From contig NZ_JBHRXI010000010.1 of NCBI RefSeq assembly GCF_042648365.1, positions 124,001 through 188,000 on the forward strand: DNA of 64,000 nt, written 5' to 3'. Both the position numbers and the translations under genes were made by a program. This document shows positions 8,202 to 16,722 of the stretch, in pieces (position 1 is the stretch's first letter; the number at the start of each line of letters is the position of its first letter). Source of the DNA: Lutimaribacter_A marinistellae (GTDB taxonomy: Bacteria; Pseudomonadota; Alphaproteobacteria; Rhodobacterales; Rhodobacteraceae). The notes under the pieces are model-generated. The model saw nothing but the letters and a program-made list of their open reading frames with translations. It did not search any database and was not told the DNA's origin.

Positions 8202-8873
8202 TCAGAACGGGCGTTCCGCGTTCACGACGAGGAAGAAAGCACCCAGACCCACGATGAAGATGATGTTACCTGCAAGACTGTGGAGCAGGACGGCAAGCGC
8301 AAAGGAGCCGCGCGCGCGATACGCGCGCGCAAAGACGAGCCCACCGAGAAAAGTCATGACAGCGACGATCCAGCTCCAATACATCAGATGCGCAAAAGAG
8401 AATACGGCGGCGTTCAGCACATCGGCCCGCCAACCGGTTGGCAGGATGTAATGGTAGCGACGGTAAAAAAGAGGCCGGAACATCAGCTCTTGCGGAAGCA
8501 CGGACAAGACCGGGTAGGACAACAACAAAACGAGCAGAAGGTCGGGCCGCTGCTTCAGCAGGTAGAAGGCGGATTCGGGCCGGACGAGGTGAATGACCGC
8601 CAAACATCCGACCAGCACGACAAGCGAGGCTGCCACCAACTCGATACTGCGCCAGTTCGACCAACCACGCCACAACTCGGCCCATGCAAAGCCCGGCGTG
8701 ATATGTAACAGAGCCAGACCCAGACCGGTGAATAGGAACAGCGCAGGATAGAACCCTTCGGCAGGAAGCAGGAAAGCGACGAACAGGGGAACGGCCATAA
8801 ACAGCGTCACGAACTCGGCAAGCAGCTGCGTGCGGTAGCTGTCAGGCTGGTAGAGTAAGACGGACCTTTTCAT
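8202..8873 (-). CDS. CPBP-family intramembrane protease homologue (altered motif)
   Basis: A 223-residue protein with six to seven membrane helices. Three CPBP/Abi motifs are recognisable: P-Q-E-L-M-F-R-P-L-F-Y-R (motif 1), F-S-F-A-H-L-M-Y (motif 2) and H-S-L-A-G-N (motif 3). Motif 1 is normally E-E-x-x-x-R; here the first Glu is Gln, so catalysis may be altered or the first acidic residue may be dispensable in this subfamily. The ORF is open to 8987, but the ATG at 8873 begins the hydrophobic protein. It sits between aspS and carB, 98 bases upstream of aspS on the same strand. Confidence 0.75.
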   Translation of the reverse strand: MKRSVLLYQPDSYRTQLLAEFVTLFMAVPLFVAFLLPAEGFYPALFLFTGLGLALLHITPGFAWAELWRGWSNWRSIELVAASLVVLVGCLAVIHLVRPESAFYLLKQRPDLLLVLLLSYPVLSVLPQELMFRPLFYRRYHYILPTGWRADVLNAAVFSFAHLMYWSWIVAVMTFLGGLVFARAYRARGSFALAVLLHSLAGNIIFIVGLGAFFLVVNAERPF

Positions 8874-8981
8874 GATGCTGCCGGGTTTGACTGCGTGGGT
8901 TTCCAATTGGGGTGCATCTGGAACGTGAAAGCCCCGCCGCAGGTTCCGTGCCGCGTGTCCGACGCTCTGCCCGGAACCCCC

Positions 8982-9009
8982 TTGCACCTTTCCTGTCCAT
9001 CCCTATAAC
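8982..9009 (+). promoter_or_regulatory. Candidate sigma70-type promoter for carB
   Basis: TTGCAC and TATAAC hexamers separated by 16 bases lie 60 bases upstream of the carB start. Both hexamers match the consensus at five of six positions or nearly so. Assigned by eye only. Confidence 0.45.
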
Positions 9010-9069
9010 CCACGACAATTTGAGCGCCGCCGGGGCGTTCGACTCGGGACGTTAATCAGGGGAAACGCC

Positions 9070-12000
9070 ATGCCGAAGAGAACCGACATCAAGTCGATCA
9101 TGATCATCGGGGCGGGGCCCATCGTCATCGGGCAGGCTTGCGAATTCGACTATTCCGGGGCGCAGGCCTGCAAGGCGCTGCGGGAAGAGGGTTACCGCGT
9201 AATCCTCGTCAATTCGAACCCCGCGACGATCATGACCGACCCCGGTCTGGCCGATGCCACCTATATCGAGCCGATCACGCCTGAGGTCGTTGCCAAGATC
9301 ATCGAAAAAGAGCGTCCCGATGCGCTGTTGCCGACGATGGGCGGACAGACCGGCCTGAACACCTCGCTCAAGCTCGAAGAGATGGGCGTGCTGGCCAAGT
9401 ACGGCGTCGAGATGATCGGCGCCAAGCGAGAGGCCATCGAGATGGCCGAAGACCGCAAGCTGTTTCGCGAGGCAATGGACCGGATCGGGCTGGAAAACCC
9501 GCGCGCCACGATCGTCACGGCTCCGACCAAACCGAATGGTGCGGCCGATCTCGACGCGGGCGTCGCAATCGCGCTCGATGCGCTGGAGGACATCGGCCTG
9601 CCAGCTATCATTCGCCCCGCCTTTACCCTCGGCGGAACCGGCGGCGGCGTTGCGTATAACCGCGAAGACTACATCCACTACTGCCGGTCGGGCATCGATG
9701 CCTCCCCGGTGAACCAGATCCTTGTCGACGAAAGCCTGCTGGGCTGGAAGGAATACGAGATGGAGGTCGTCCGGGACCGGGCCGACAACGCCATCATCGT
9801 CTGCTCCATCGAGAACGTGGATCCAATGGGCGTACATACCGGTGACTCCATCACCGTGGCGCCCGCGCTGACACTGACCGACAAGGAATACCAGATCATG
9901 CGCAACGGCTCCATCGCCGTGCTGCGTGAAATCGGTGTGGAGACCGGTGGTTCGAACGTGCAATGGGCGGTCAACCCAGATGACGGTCGCATGGTGGTGA
10001 TCGAGATGAACCCGCGCGTGTCGCGGTCCTCGGCACTGGCCTCCAAGGCCACCGGTTTTCCGATTGCCAAGATCGCTGCGAAACTGGCGGTGGGTTACAC
10101 GCTGGACGAGTTGGACAATGACATCACCAAGGTCACACCGGCCAGCTTCGAGCCGACCATTGATTATGTCGTGACAAAGATCCCGAAGTTTGCTTTCGAG
10201 AAGTTTCCCGGCTCTGAACCATACCTGACCACCGCGATGAAATCGGTCGGCGAGGCGATGTCGATCGGCCGCACCATCCACGAATCGATGCAAAAGGCAC
10301 TGGCTTCGATGGAATCGGGCCTGACCGGCTTCGACGAGATCGCCATTCCCGGCCTGAACGTGGACGCGTGGGACGAGGCGGACGACAAGGCCGCCGTCAT
10401 CAAGGCCATCAGCCAGCAGACGCCGGATCGCCTTCGTACCATAGCGCAGGCGATGCGGCATGGTCTGTCCGATGACGAGATTTTCGGCGTGACCAAATTC
10501 GATCCTTGGTTTCTGGCCCGCATCCGCGAAATCGTCGAAGCCGAACGCCGGCTGCGCAAAGACGGTTTGCCGGTGACCGAGGAAGGTCTCCGCGCGCTCA
10601 AGATGATGGGTTTCACCGATGCACGGCTCGGCGCGCTGACCGGCCGCGATGAAGAGAATGTGCGCAGGGCCCGGCAGAACCTGGGCGTGACCGCCGTGTT
10701 CAAGCGGATCGACACCTGCGCCGCCGAGTTCGAGGCGCAGACCCCCTACATGTATTCGACCTATGAAAGCCCGGTGATGGGCGAGGTGGAGTGCGAGGCG
10801 CGGCCCTCGAATCGGAAAAAGGTTGTCATCCTCGGCGGCGGTCCGAACCGCATCGGCCAAGGGATCGAGTTCGACTATTGCTGCTGTCACGCCTGTTTCG
10901 CGCTCACCGACGCGGGCTATGAAACGATCATGATCAATTGCAACCCCGAGACCGTGTCGACCGATTACGACACCTCGGACCGCCTCTATTTCGAGCCCCT
11001 GACCTTCGAGCACGTCATGGAGATCCTTCGGGTCGAGCAATCGAACGGCACGCTGCACGGTGTCATCGTGCAGTTTGGCGGTCAGACCCCGCTGAAGCTT
11101 GCCAACGCGCTGGAGGCTGAAGGCATCCCGATTCTCGGCACCACGCCCGACGCGATCGACCTCGCCGAAGATCGCGAGCGTTTCCAGGACCTCGTCAATC
11201 GTCTTGGCCTGAAACAACCGCGCAATGGAATCGCGTCGACCGATGCGCAGGCGCTCGCCATCGCAGAGGAAATCGGCTTTCCGCTGGTGATCCGGCCTTC
11301 CTACGTTCTGGGTGGTCGCGCGATGGAGATCGTTCGCGACATGGATCACCTGAAGCGTTACATCAACGAAGCGGTCGTTGTCTCGGGCAAGAGCCCCGTG
11401 CTGCTCGACAGCTATCTTGCGGGCGCGGTTGAACTCGATGTCGATGCGCTCTGCGATGGTGAAACCGTACATGTCGCCGGCATCATGCAGCATATCGAGG
11501 AAGCGGGCGTGCATTCCGGTGACAGCGCCTGTTCGCTGCCCCCCTACTCGCTAGACAAGGACGTCATCGCCGAGATCAAGGAACAGACCCGTGCACTTGC
11601 CAAGGCATTGAATGTCGTTGGCCTGATGAACGTGCAGTTTGCCATCAAGGATGGCGAGGTTTTCCTTATCGAGGTGAATCCCCGTGCGTCGCGCACCGTG
11701 CCGTTTGTCGCGAAAGCCACCGACAGCGCTATTGCATCCATCGCGGCGCGCGTCATGGCGGGTGAGAAACTGTCGGCTTTCCCGATGCGCCCACCCTACA
11801 AGGCGGTGGACGACACCAAGATCGCCGACCAGATGACGCTGGCCGATCCGGACATGCCGTGGTTCTCGGTCAAGGAGGCCGTTCTGCCCTTTGCACGTTT
11901 CCCCGGGGTCGATACGATCCTCGGCCCCGAAATGCGCTCGACCGGAGAGGTCATGGGCTGGGATCGCTCCTTTGCCCGCGCCTTCCTCAAGGCGCAGATG

Positions 12001-12414
12001 GGTGCCGGCATGGTGCTGCCGTCCTCGGGGAGGGCCTTCATCTCGATCCGTGACGACGACAAGACCCACGCGATGCTCGATGCGGCAAAATCGCTCGTCT
12101 CGCAGGGTTTCGATATCGTCGCGACCCGCGGCACGCAGGCCTGGCTGGATGGCCACGGCGTGCCCTGCACGCAGGTGAACAAAGTCTACGAGGGCCGTCC
12201 GAACGTGGTCGATATGCTCAAGGACGGCGACATCGCGTTGGTGATCAACACCACCGAGGGCGCGCAGGCTGTGGAGGACAGCAAGGCGATCCGATCAACG
12301 GCGCTTTATGACAAGATCCCCTACTTCACGACGGCTGCCGGGGCCCATGCCGCCGCCCGTGCCATCGAGGCACAGGCCGAGGGCGATATTGAGGTCCGGT
12401 CGCTGCAAGGCTGA
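9070..12414 (+). CDS. carB: Carbamoyl-phosphate synthase large subunit
   Basis: A 1114-residue protein, slightly longer than the E. coli enzyme, as usual in alphaproteobacteria. Two homologous ATP-grasp halves are visible: the carboxyphosphate half begins I-M-I-I-G-A-G-P-I-V-I-G-Q-A-C-E-F-D-Y and the carbamate half V-V-I-L-G-G-G-P-N-R-I-G-Q-G near residue 580. The C-terminal about 140 residues form the MGS-like allosteric domain. With the CarA glutaminase (not in this window) it makes carbamoyl phosphate for pyrimidine and arginine synthesis. A promoter-like sequence lies upstream and AGGGGAAA precedes the ATG. Confidence 0.98.
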   Translation: MPKRTDIKSIMIIGAGPIVIGQACEFDYSGAQACKALREEGYRVILVNSNPATIMTDPGLADATYIEPITPEVVAKIIEKERPDALLPTMGGQTGLNTSLKLEEMGVLAKYGVEMIGAKREAIEMAEDRKLFREAMDRIGLENPRATIVTAPTKPNGAADLDAGVAIALDALEDIGLPAIIRPAFTLGGTGGGVAYNREDYIHYCRSGIDASPVNQILVDESLLGWKEYEMEVVRDRADNAIIVCSIENVDPMGVHTGDSITVAPALTLTDKEYQIMRNGSIAVLREIGVETGGSNVQWAVNPDDGRMVVIEMNPRVSRSSALASKATGFPIAKIAAKLAVGYTLDELDNDITKVTPASFEPTIDYVVTKIPKFAFEKFPGSEPYLTTAMKSVGEAMSIGRTIHESMQKALASMESGLTGFDEIAIPGLNVDAWDEADDKAAVIKAISQQTPDRLRTIAQAMRHGLSDDEIFGVTKFDPWFLARIREIVEAERRLRKDGLPVTEEGLRALKMMGFTDARLGALTGRDEENVRRARQNLGVTAVFKRIDTCAAEFEAQTPYMYSTYESPVMGEVECEARPSNRKKVVILGGGPNRIGQGIEFDYCCCHACFALTDAGYETIMINCNPETVSTDYDTSDRLYFEPLTFEHVMEILRVEQSNGTLHGVIVQFGGQTPLKLANALEAEGIPILGTTPDAIDLAEDRERFQDLVNRLGLKQPRNGIASTDAQALAIAEEIGFPLVIRPSYVLGGRAMEIVRDMDHLKRYINEAVVVSGKSPVLLDSYLAGAVELDVDALCDGETVHVAGIMQHIEEAGVHSGDSACSLPPYSLDKDVIAEIKEQTRALAKALNVVGLMNVQFAIKDGEVFLIEVNPRASRTVPFVAKATDSAIASIAARVMAGEKLSAFPMRPPYKAVDDTKIADQMTLADPDMPWFSVKEAVLPFARFPGVDTILGPEMRSTGEVMGWDRSFARAFLKAQMGAGMVLPSSGRAFISIRDDDKTHAMLDAAKSLVSQGFDIVATRGTQAWLDGHGVPCTQVNKVYEGRPNVVDMLKDGDIALVINTTEGAQAVEDSKAIRSTALYDKIPYFTTAAGAHAAARAIEAQAEGDIEVRSLQG

Positions 12415-12440
12415 CCGGAGGGTCATGGTCATCATGTGGT

Positions 12441-12474
12441 AAAAGACCCTGAAACGCGTTTCGGCGTTTCGGGT
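12441..12474 (-). terminator. Probable terminator of the MaoC-phosphotransacylase gene
   Basis: An eleven-base-pair stem with one bulge (ACCCGAAACGC pairing with GCGTTTCAGGGT) and a six-base loop lies between the convergent genes carB and the MaoC fusion. On the minus strand it is followed by CTTTTAC, so it most likely ends the minus-strand transcript; it could also slow transcription leaving carB. Confidence 0.55.
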
Positions 12475-12518
12475 CCGACTGCGCGATGCGAACCGTGCAG
12501 TCGGGTTACCTCTATGCA

Positions 12519-13928
12519 TCAGGTTTTTTTCAGCGTTCCCGGGGCCGCATTGTCGCGGTGGCGAACATAAAGCTGCGCCAGAGCGGCCGAAGCCACGCGC
12601 GACATGATCCCATCGGCCCGGCTGGTCAGCATGATCGGCACCCTTGCGCCCAGAACGATCCCCGAGCTGTCCGCTCCAGCGAGATACGAAAGCTGCTTTG
12701 CAATCATGTTGCCCGCCTCCAGGTCGGGGGCAACCAGCACATCCGCCTGTCCTGCGACGGGTCCATCTATCCCCTTCGTCTCGGCAGCGGCTATCGAGAT
12801 CGCGTTGTCGAACGCCAGCGGCCCATCCAGATCGCCTCCTTTGATCTGTCCGCGGTCGGCCATCTTGCACAGGGCAGCCGCCTCCACGGTTGACGGGATC
12901 TTGTGATTGACCGTTTCGACCGCCGACAGGATCGCCACTTTCGGTCGATCGATGCCCAGCGCGTGACACAGACCCACCGCGTTGCGAACAATGTCGGCTT
13001 TGGTTTCGAGATCCGGAAAGATGTTGATCGCCGCATCGGTAATCAAGAGCGGTTTCGGATAGCTTGGCACGTCCATCACGAAGATGTGGCTCATCCGGCG
13101 CTCGGTTCTCAAACCGGTGCGGGCATCCACGACTGCCGCCATCACTTCGTCTGTGTGCAAGGCTCCCTTCATCAGAGCTTCGGCAGCGCCTTCACGCACC
13201 ATTTCGACGGCACGTTCGGCTGCGGCGTGACTATGCGGAACTGCAACGATTTCGACACCGGACAATTGCAATCCGGCCTCTTCGGCAGCCTCCGCGATGC
13301 GGGCTGGCGGTCCCACGAGGATGGGCTCGATCAAGCCCCTGTCCCGGGCCGCGAACGCGCCTTCCAGCGAGGTTGCATCGCAGGGATGTACGACCGCCGT
13401 CCGGATCGGGTCCAGCGCGGCGGTTCGCTCAATCAGCGCCTCGTATCCCGCGCCTGCCCGATGCATCCGTATCTCCGGAAGGGCTGCGCGCGGGCGGCGC
13501 ACCTTTTCCCGCGGCGCGATCACGCGCGCCTCGCCGGTTATGACCTGCCCCGCATCCGTGCTGCATTCGCAGTCGAGGATGACCTCCGATCGCTCCTCGT
13601 CCTTTTCCCGTACGGTGACGCGTACCGTCACCGTGTCACCGACGCCCACGGGCCGCAGGAATTCCAGCGACTGCGTCTTGTAGATCGTTCCCGGCCCCGG
13701 CAACTCGGTACCCAGCAAATTCGATATCAGCGCCCCGCCCCACATGCCGTGCGCCACGACCTTGTGAAAAACGTCGTCGCGGGCATAATCGGGATCTACA
13801 TGGGCCGGGTTCACATCGCCCGACATCGCGGCAAACAGGTCGATATCTTCGGTCGTCAGCGTTCGCGTCAGTTCCGCGCTGTCACCGGGCCGGATTTCAT
13901 CCAGCGTTCTGTTCTCGATATACTGCAT
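12519..13928 (-). CDS. MaoC-type enoyl-CoA hydratase fused to phosphate acetyl/butyryltransferase
   Basis: A 469-residue bifunctional protein. Residues 1-150 are a MaoC/(R)-hydratase hot-dog domain with the catalytic motif S-G-D38-x-N-P-x-H43-x-D. Residues about 170-460 are a phosphate acetyl/butyryltransferase (PTA_PTB) domain (L-M-K-G-A-L-H-T near 245; L-L-I-T-D-A-A-I-N near 285). The hydratase would hydrate trans-2-enoyl-CoA and the transferase would exchange CoA for phosphate on a short acyl group. The frame stays open to 14795, but family alignment starts at M-Q-Y-I-E-N. It is divergent from a KAS III homologue, which suggests a shared acyl-CoA role. A partner acetate kinase is not present. 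Confidence 0.9.
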   Translation of the reverse strand: MQYIENRTLDEIRPGDSAELTRTLTTEDIDLFAAMSGDVNPAHVDPDYARDDVFHKVVAHGMWGGALISNLLGTELPGPGTIYKTQSLEFLRPVGVGDTVTVRVTVREKDEERSEVILDCECSTDAGQVITGEARVIAPREKVRRPRAALPEIRMHRAGAGYEALIERTAALDPIRTAVVHPCDATSLEGAFAARDRGLIEPILVGPPARIAEAAEEAGLQLSGVEIVAVPHSHAAAERAVEMVREGAAEALMKGALHTDEVMAAVVDARTGLRTERRMSHIFVMDVPSYPKPLLITDAAINIFPDLETKADIVRNAVGLCHALGIDRPKVAILSAVETVNHKIPSTVEAAALCKMADRGQIKGGDLDGPLAFDNAISIAAAETKGIDGPVAGQADVLVAPDLEAGNMIAKQLSYLAGADSSGIVLGARVPIMLTSRADGIMSRVASAALAQLYVRHRDNAAPGTLKKT

Positions 13929-14052
13929 CGATCCCCACCTTGTGCGACATGTGCGCGGACTTATCCCGGCGATGTGACAGGCTTGTAACCGCGCGTGAGG
14001 ACGATACGCCGTAATTTGCCGTAATGCATGGGATTTCGCTGAGATCACCAAG

Positions 14053-14080
14053 TTGACGCAAGGAAATCCACCCTTGTACT
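14053..14080 (+). promoter_or_regulatory. Weak candidate promoter for the KAS III gene
   Basis: TTGACG and TGTACT are separated by 16 bases, 55 bases upstream of the start codon. The -35 element is good and the -10 element is poor. Two direct copies of GCCGTAAT lie just upstream, near 14010-14026, and could be regulatory. Confidence 0.3.
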
Positions 14081-14135
14081 GTTGAACCTCCGCCTGCAAT
14101 TTGGGCAAATCCGGCAGTCTTTGAGAAAGCCCGAA

Positions 14136-15260
14136 ATGTATACGCCAGCCATAACCGGAAGCGGGGTCTTCACCCCCGAGAAATCCATCACGAACGCCGA
14201 GCTTGTCGTGGCGTTCAACGCCTATGCCGATCTGCAAAACGCCAAGAACGCCGATGCGATCGAGCGCGGCGAGATGGAACCGATGCAGCACTCTTCCGAA
14301 GAGTTCATCGTCAAGGCCAGCGGGATCGAGCAGCGCTATGTGATGGACAAATCCGGTATCCTGGACCCTGAGGTGATGCATCCCCTGCTGCGCCAACGCA
14401 GCGACGAGGAGCCCGGCATTATGACCGAGATGGCGATCGACGCCTGCAACAAGGCACTGGCGCAAGCCGGTCGAACTGCAGAGGAAGTCGACCTCGTGAT
14501 TTGCGCCGCGTCTAACCACGAGCGCGCCTATCCCGCCATTGCCATCGAGATCCAGCAGGCTTTGGGCATCAAGGGTTTCGGATTCGACATGAACGTCGCC
14601 TGTTCGTCGGCGACCTTCGGGATTCAGGCTGCGGCTGACATGGTGCGCTCTGGCTCTGTTCGCGCCGCACTGGTCGTCAATCCCGAGATCTGCTCCGGTC
14701 ACCTCGAGTGGCGGGACCGAGATTGTCACTTCATTTTCGGTGACGTCGCCACCGCAACGCTGATCGAAAGGATCGAGGACGCTCAAGGGCCACATTTCGA
14801 GATACTGTCAACGCGTTGCGCCACACAGTTCTCGAACAACATCCGAAACAACAACGGCTTCCTTCGTCGTACCCGCCCGGACGGGCTGGCCGATCGCCGT
14901 GACATGCAGTTCATGCAGAACGGCCGGAAAGTCTTCAAAGAGGTCGTTCCGATGGTCAGCGACCATATCGCCGATCACATGGCCGAAATCCAGATCGCAG
15001 GATCCGACCTGAAGCGTCTGTGGCTTCATCAGGCGAACAAGTCGATGAACGATTTCATCGGGCGCAAGGTGCTGGGCCGTGTGCCCGAACCGGAAGAACA
15101 GCCCAACATCCTTCAGGATTACGCCAATACGTCCTCAGCCGGTTCGATCATCGCATTTTCGCAGAACTCAACCGACCTTGAAGAGGGCGAACTGGGCATC
15201 ATCTGTTCATTCGGTGCCGGGTACTCGGTGGGGTCGGTGATCTTGCGGCGCCACGCCTGA
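14136..15260 (+). CDS. 3-oxoacyl-ACP synthase III (FabH-like)
   Basis: A 374-residue thiolase-fold condensing enzyme with the FabH triad C156 (V-A-C-S-S-A), H298 (L-H-Q-A-N) and N331 (Y-A-N-T-S-S-A-G). It is longer than housekeeping FabH (about 320 residues), with an extended N-terminal region, and belongs to the FabH-like group widespread in Rhodobacterales. Housekeeping fabH normally sits with plsX, which is absent here, so this is probably a paralogue with another acyl substrate. The ATG at 14136 is preceded by GAGAAAG; the upstream in-frame ATG-like start at 14082 is not supported. Divergent from the MaoC-phosphotransacylase fusion. Confidence 0.88.
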   Translation: MYTPAITGSGVFTPEKSITNAELVVAFNAYADLQNAKNADAIERGEMEPMQHSSEEFIVKASGIEQRYVMDKSGILDPEVMHPLLRQRSDEEPGIMTEMAIDACNKALAQAGRTAEEVDLVICAASNHERAYPAIAIEIQQALGIKGFGFDMNVACSSATFGIQAAADMVRSGSVRAALVVNPEICSGHLEWRDRDCHFIFGDVATATLIERIEDAQGPHFEILSTRCATQFSNNIRNNNGFLRRTRPDGLADRRDMQFMQNGRKVFKEVVPMVSDHIADHMAEIQIAGSDLKRLWLHQANKSMNDFIGRKVLGRVPEPEEQPNILQDYANTSSAGSIIAFSQNSTDLEEGELGIICSFGAGYSVGSVILRRHA

Positions 15261-15278
15261 CGGGACTGGGCACCTGAC

Positions 15279-15737
15279 TTAGGTGCTTTCCTCTTCCAGA
15301 TGCAATTTCATGTCGATCAGAACCTGCTGTAGCTGAACGGTTTCACGGAGCAGGCGCTTGGCCTCGTTCACCGTGATGATCCCGTCTTCGATCGCGGCCT
15401 GGTATTCGGTCATAAGCATGGCAAAGCGCTGGCTTAGTGCGATGACATCGGCATTTACCCCGCCAGAGCGCTCCTTGGTGCTGTTGCGTCTGTCATAGGA
15501 TAGCGTGATGTTCTTGAGTTCGGCCAGCGCCGAAGTGACATGGGGATAGGTGGCGGCCTGCTCCAGTTTGGCAACAGCATCAACCGGGATGAACCGGTCC
15601 GCGTGTTCGTCGTTGTCGGAATAATAGCGCCCCAGCGTGGCCTTTGACTTGCCCGTCAAAGCACAGGCGGCTTCTATCCCCACATCTTTTACCAAGGCTT
15701 CGGTGTGCTTCTTCAGATACGCCCCGAAATCGGCCAT
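15279..15737 (-). CDS. Conserved hypothetical protein with HTH-like N terminus
   Basis: A 152-residue protein. Residues 20-40 (A-C-A-L-T-G-K-S-K-A-T-L-G-R-Y-Y) look like a helix-turn-helix, as in phage CII-type regulators, and the C-terminal third (about 100-150) is a charged helical segment that could form a coiled coil. I recognise no named family with certainty. Good ribosome site (AGGAGAG). Its stop is 18 bases from the end of the convergent KAS III gene. No phage genes surround it, so it is probably a resident regulator rather than a prophage remnant. Confidence 0.65.
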   Translation of the reverse strand: MADFGAYLKKHTEALVKDVGIEAACALTGKSKATLGRYYSDNDEHADRFIPVDAVAKLEQAATYPHVTSALAELKNITLSYDRRNSTKERSGGVNADVIALSQRFAMLMTEYQAAIEDGIITVNEAKRLLRETVQLQQVLIDMKLHLEEEST

Positions 15738-16099
15738 GAATTACTCTCCTGAACTTGTTCTCAATCTGCTCGGCCCAACGCGGCCGGATGGGGAATGCGC
15801 CGGGAAATTTCCCATTTTAACCTGTTAATCCAATTGCGAAACTACGTCTATCCCTTGGCTATACAAGGGGTACCAACCGTGAGTGAGTGGCAATATTCTC
15901 TGCCCTGTTTCCAGTTGACCTTGCGGCAGCATTGTTCGCCGTATTGGCTTGTGTCGTATTTTGGCACACCCGCCGTTGTTGCGTGTTCAGGCGCCATCCC
16001 CAAGGGCCTTGGCCCGGCCCTGACACGCAATGACGGCGCAACTTGCTGAACAGGCTACACGGACTTGTCCAAGTCACTGACGCGGTCTATTCCGCCTGC
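15738..16099. other. Intergenic region without recognised gene
   Basis: A 362-base divergent region between the HTH-like gene and tdk. It has an AT-richer block at 15805-15835 (AAATTTCCCATTTTAACC), which probably holds the promoter of the minus-strand gene. An imperfect GC-rich hairpin lies near 16000-16020 (CCAAGGGCCTTGG). No ORF here has a ribosome site and no RNA family is recognised. Confidence 0.4.
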
Positions 16100-16693
16100 A
16101 TGGCGAAACTCTACTTCAACTACTCCACCATGAATGCCGGCAAGTCGACGGTGCTGCTTCAGGCGTCGCACAATTACCGTGAACGCGGGATGGAAACCTA
16201 TCTTCTGACCGCCGCCATCGACGGCCGGGCGGGCCGTGGACGGATTGCCTCGCGCATCGGGATCGGGGCCGAGGCGGACAGTTTCACTGCCGAAGACGAT
16301 GTCTTTTCGATGATCCGTATTCGCCTCGACAAGGGGCCCGTGGCCTGCGTCTTTGTAGACGAAGCGCAGTTTCTGTCAGAGACTCAGGTCTGGCAGCTCG
16401 CACGCGTCGTCGATGATCTGGATATTCCCGTGCTCTGCTACGGTCTGCGCGTGGATTTTCGGGGTCAGCTCTTTCCCGGTTCGGCCGCTTTGCTCGCCTT
16501 GTCGGACGAAATGCGCGAGGTCCGGACCATTTGCCGGTGCGGGCGCAAGGCAACAATGGTCATCCGGCTTGACGGCGACGGTCGCGCCGTCAACGAAGGT
16601 GCGCAGGTACAGATTGGCGGGAATGAAACCTATGTCTCGCTCTGCCGCCGCCACTGGCGCGAAGCGATGGGAGACGCCCCCGCGGACCAGTAA
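16100..16693 (+). CDS. tdk: Thymidine kinase (type II, TK1-like)
   Basis: A 197-residue enzyme that phosphorylates thymidine to dTMP in the salvage pathway. The P-loop (M-N-A-G14-K15-S16-T17), the Walker B-like D87-E88-A89-Q90 with the catalytic Glu, and the C-terminal zinc site (C145-R-C147 and C182-R-R-H185) are all present. The length fits the family. The ORF opens at 16043, but M-A-K-L-Y-F is the conserved family start. It is a single gene with a convergent neighbour. Confidence 0.96.
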   Translation: MAKLYFNYSTMNAGKSTVLLQASHNYRERGMETYLLTAAIDGRAGRGRIASRIGIGAEADSFTAEDDVFSMIRIRLDKGPVACVFVDEAQFLSETQVWQLARVVDDLDIPVLCYGLRVDFRGQLFPGSAALLALSDEMREVRTICRCGRKATMVIRLDGDGRAVNEGAQVQIGGNETYVSLCRRHWREAMGDAPADQ

Positions 16694-16722
16694 GCGACCG
16701 GCTCTATTGCCTTCGAGACTGA

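Noticed and set aside
9052..11514. 820-residue open frame on the minus strand opposite carB
   Set aside because: It is the reverse-strand shadow of carB in GC-rich DNA. Its composition is His/Arg/Gly-rich with no domain, whereas carB is unambiguous.
15279..15737. Prophage remnant suggested by the CII-like protein
   Set aside because: The flanking genes are ordinary chromosomal genes, and no integrase, attachment repeat or change in base composition is visible.
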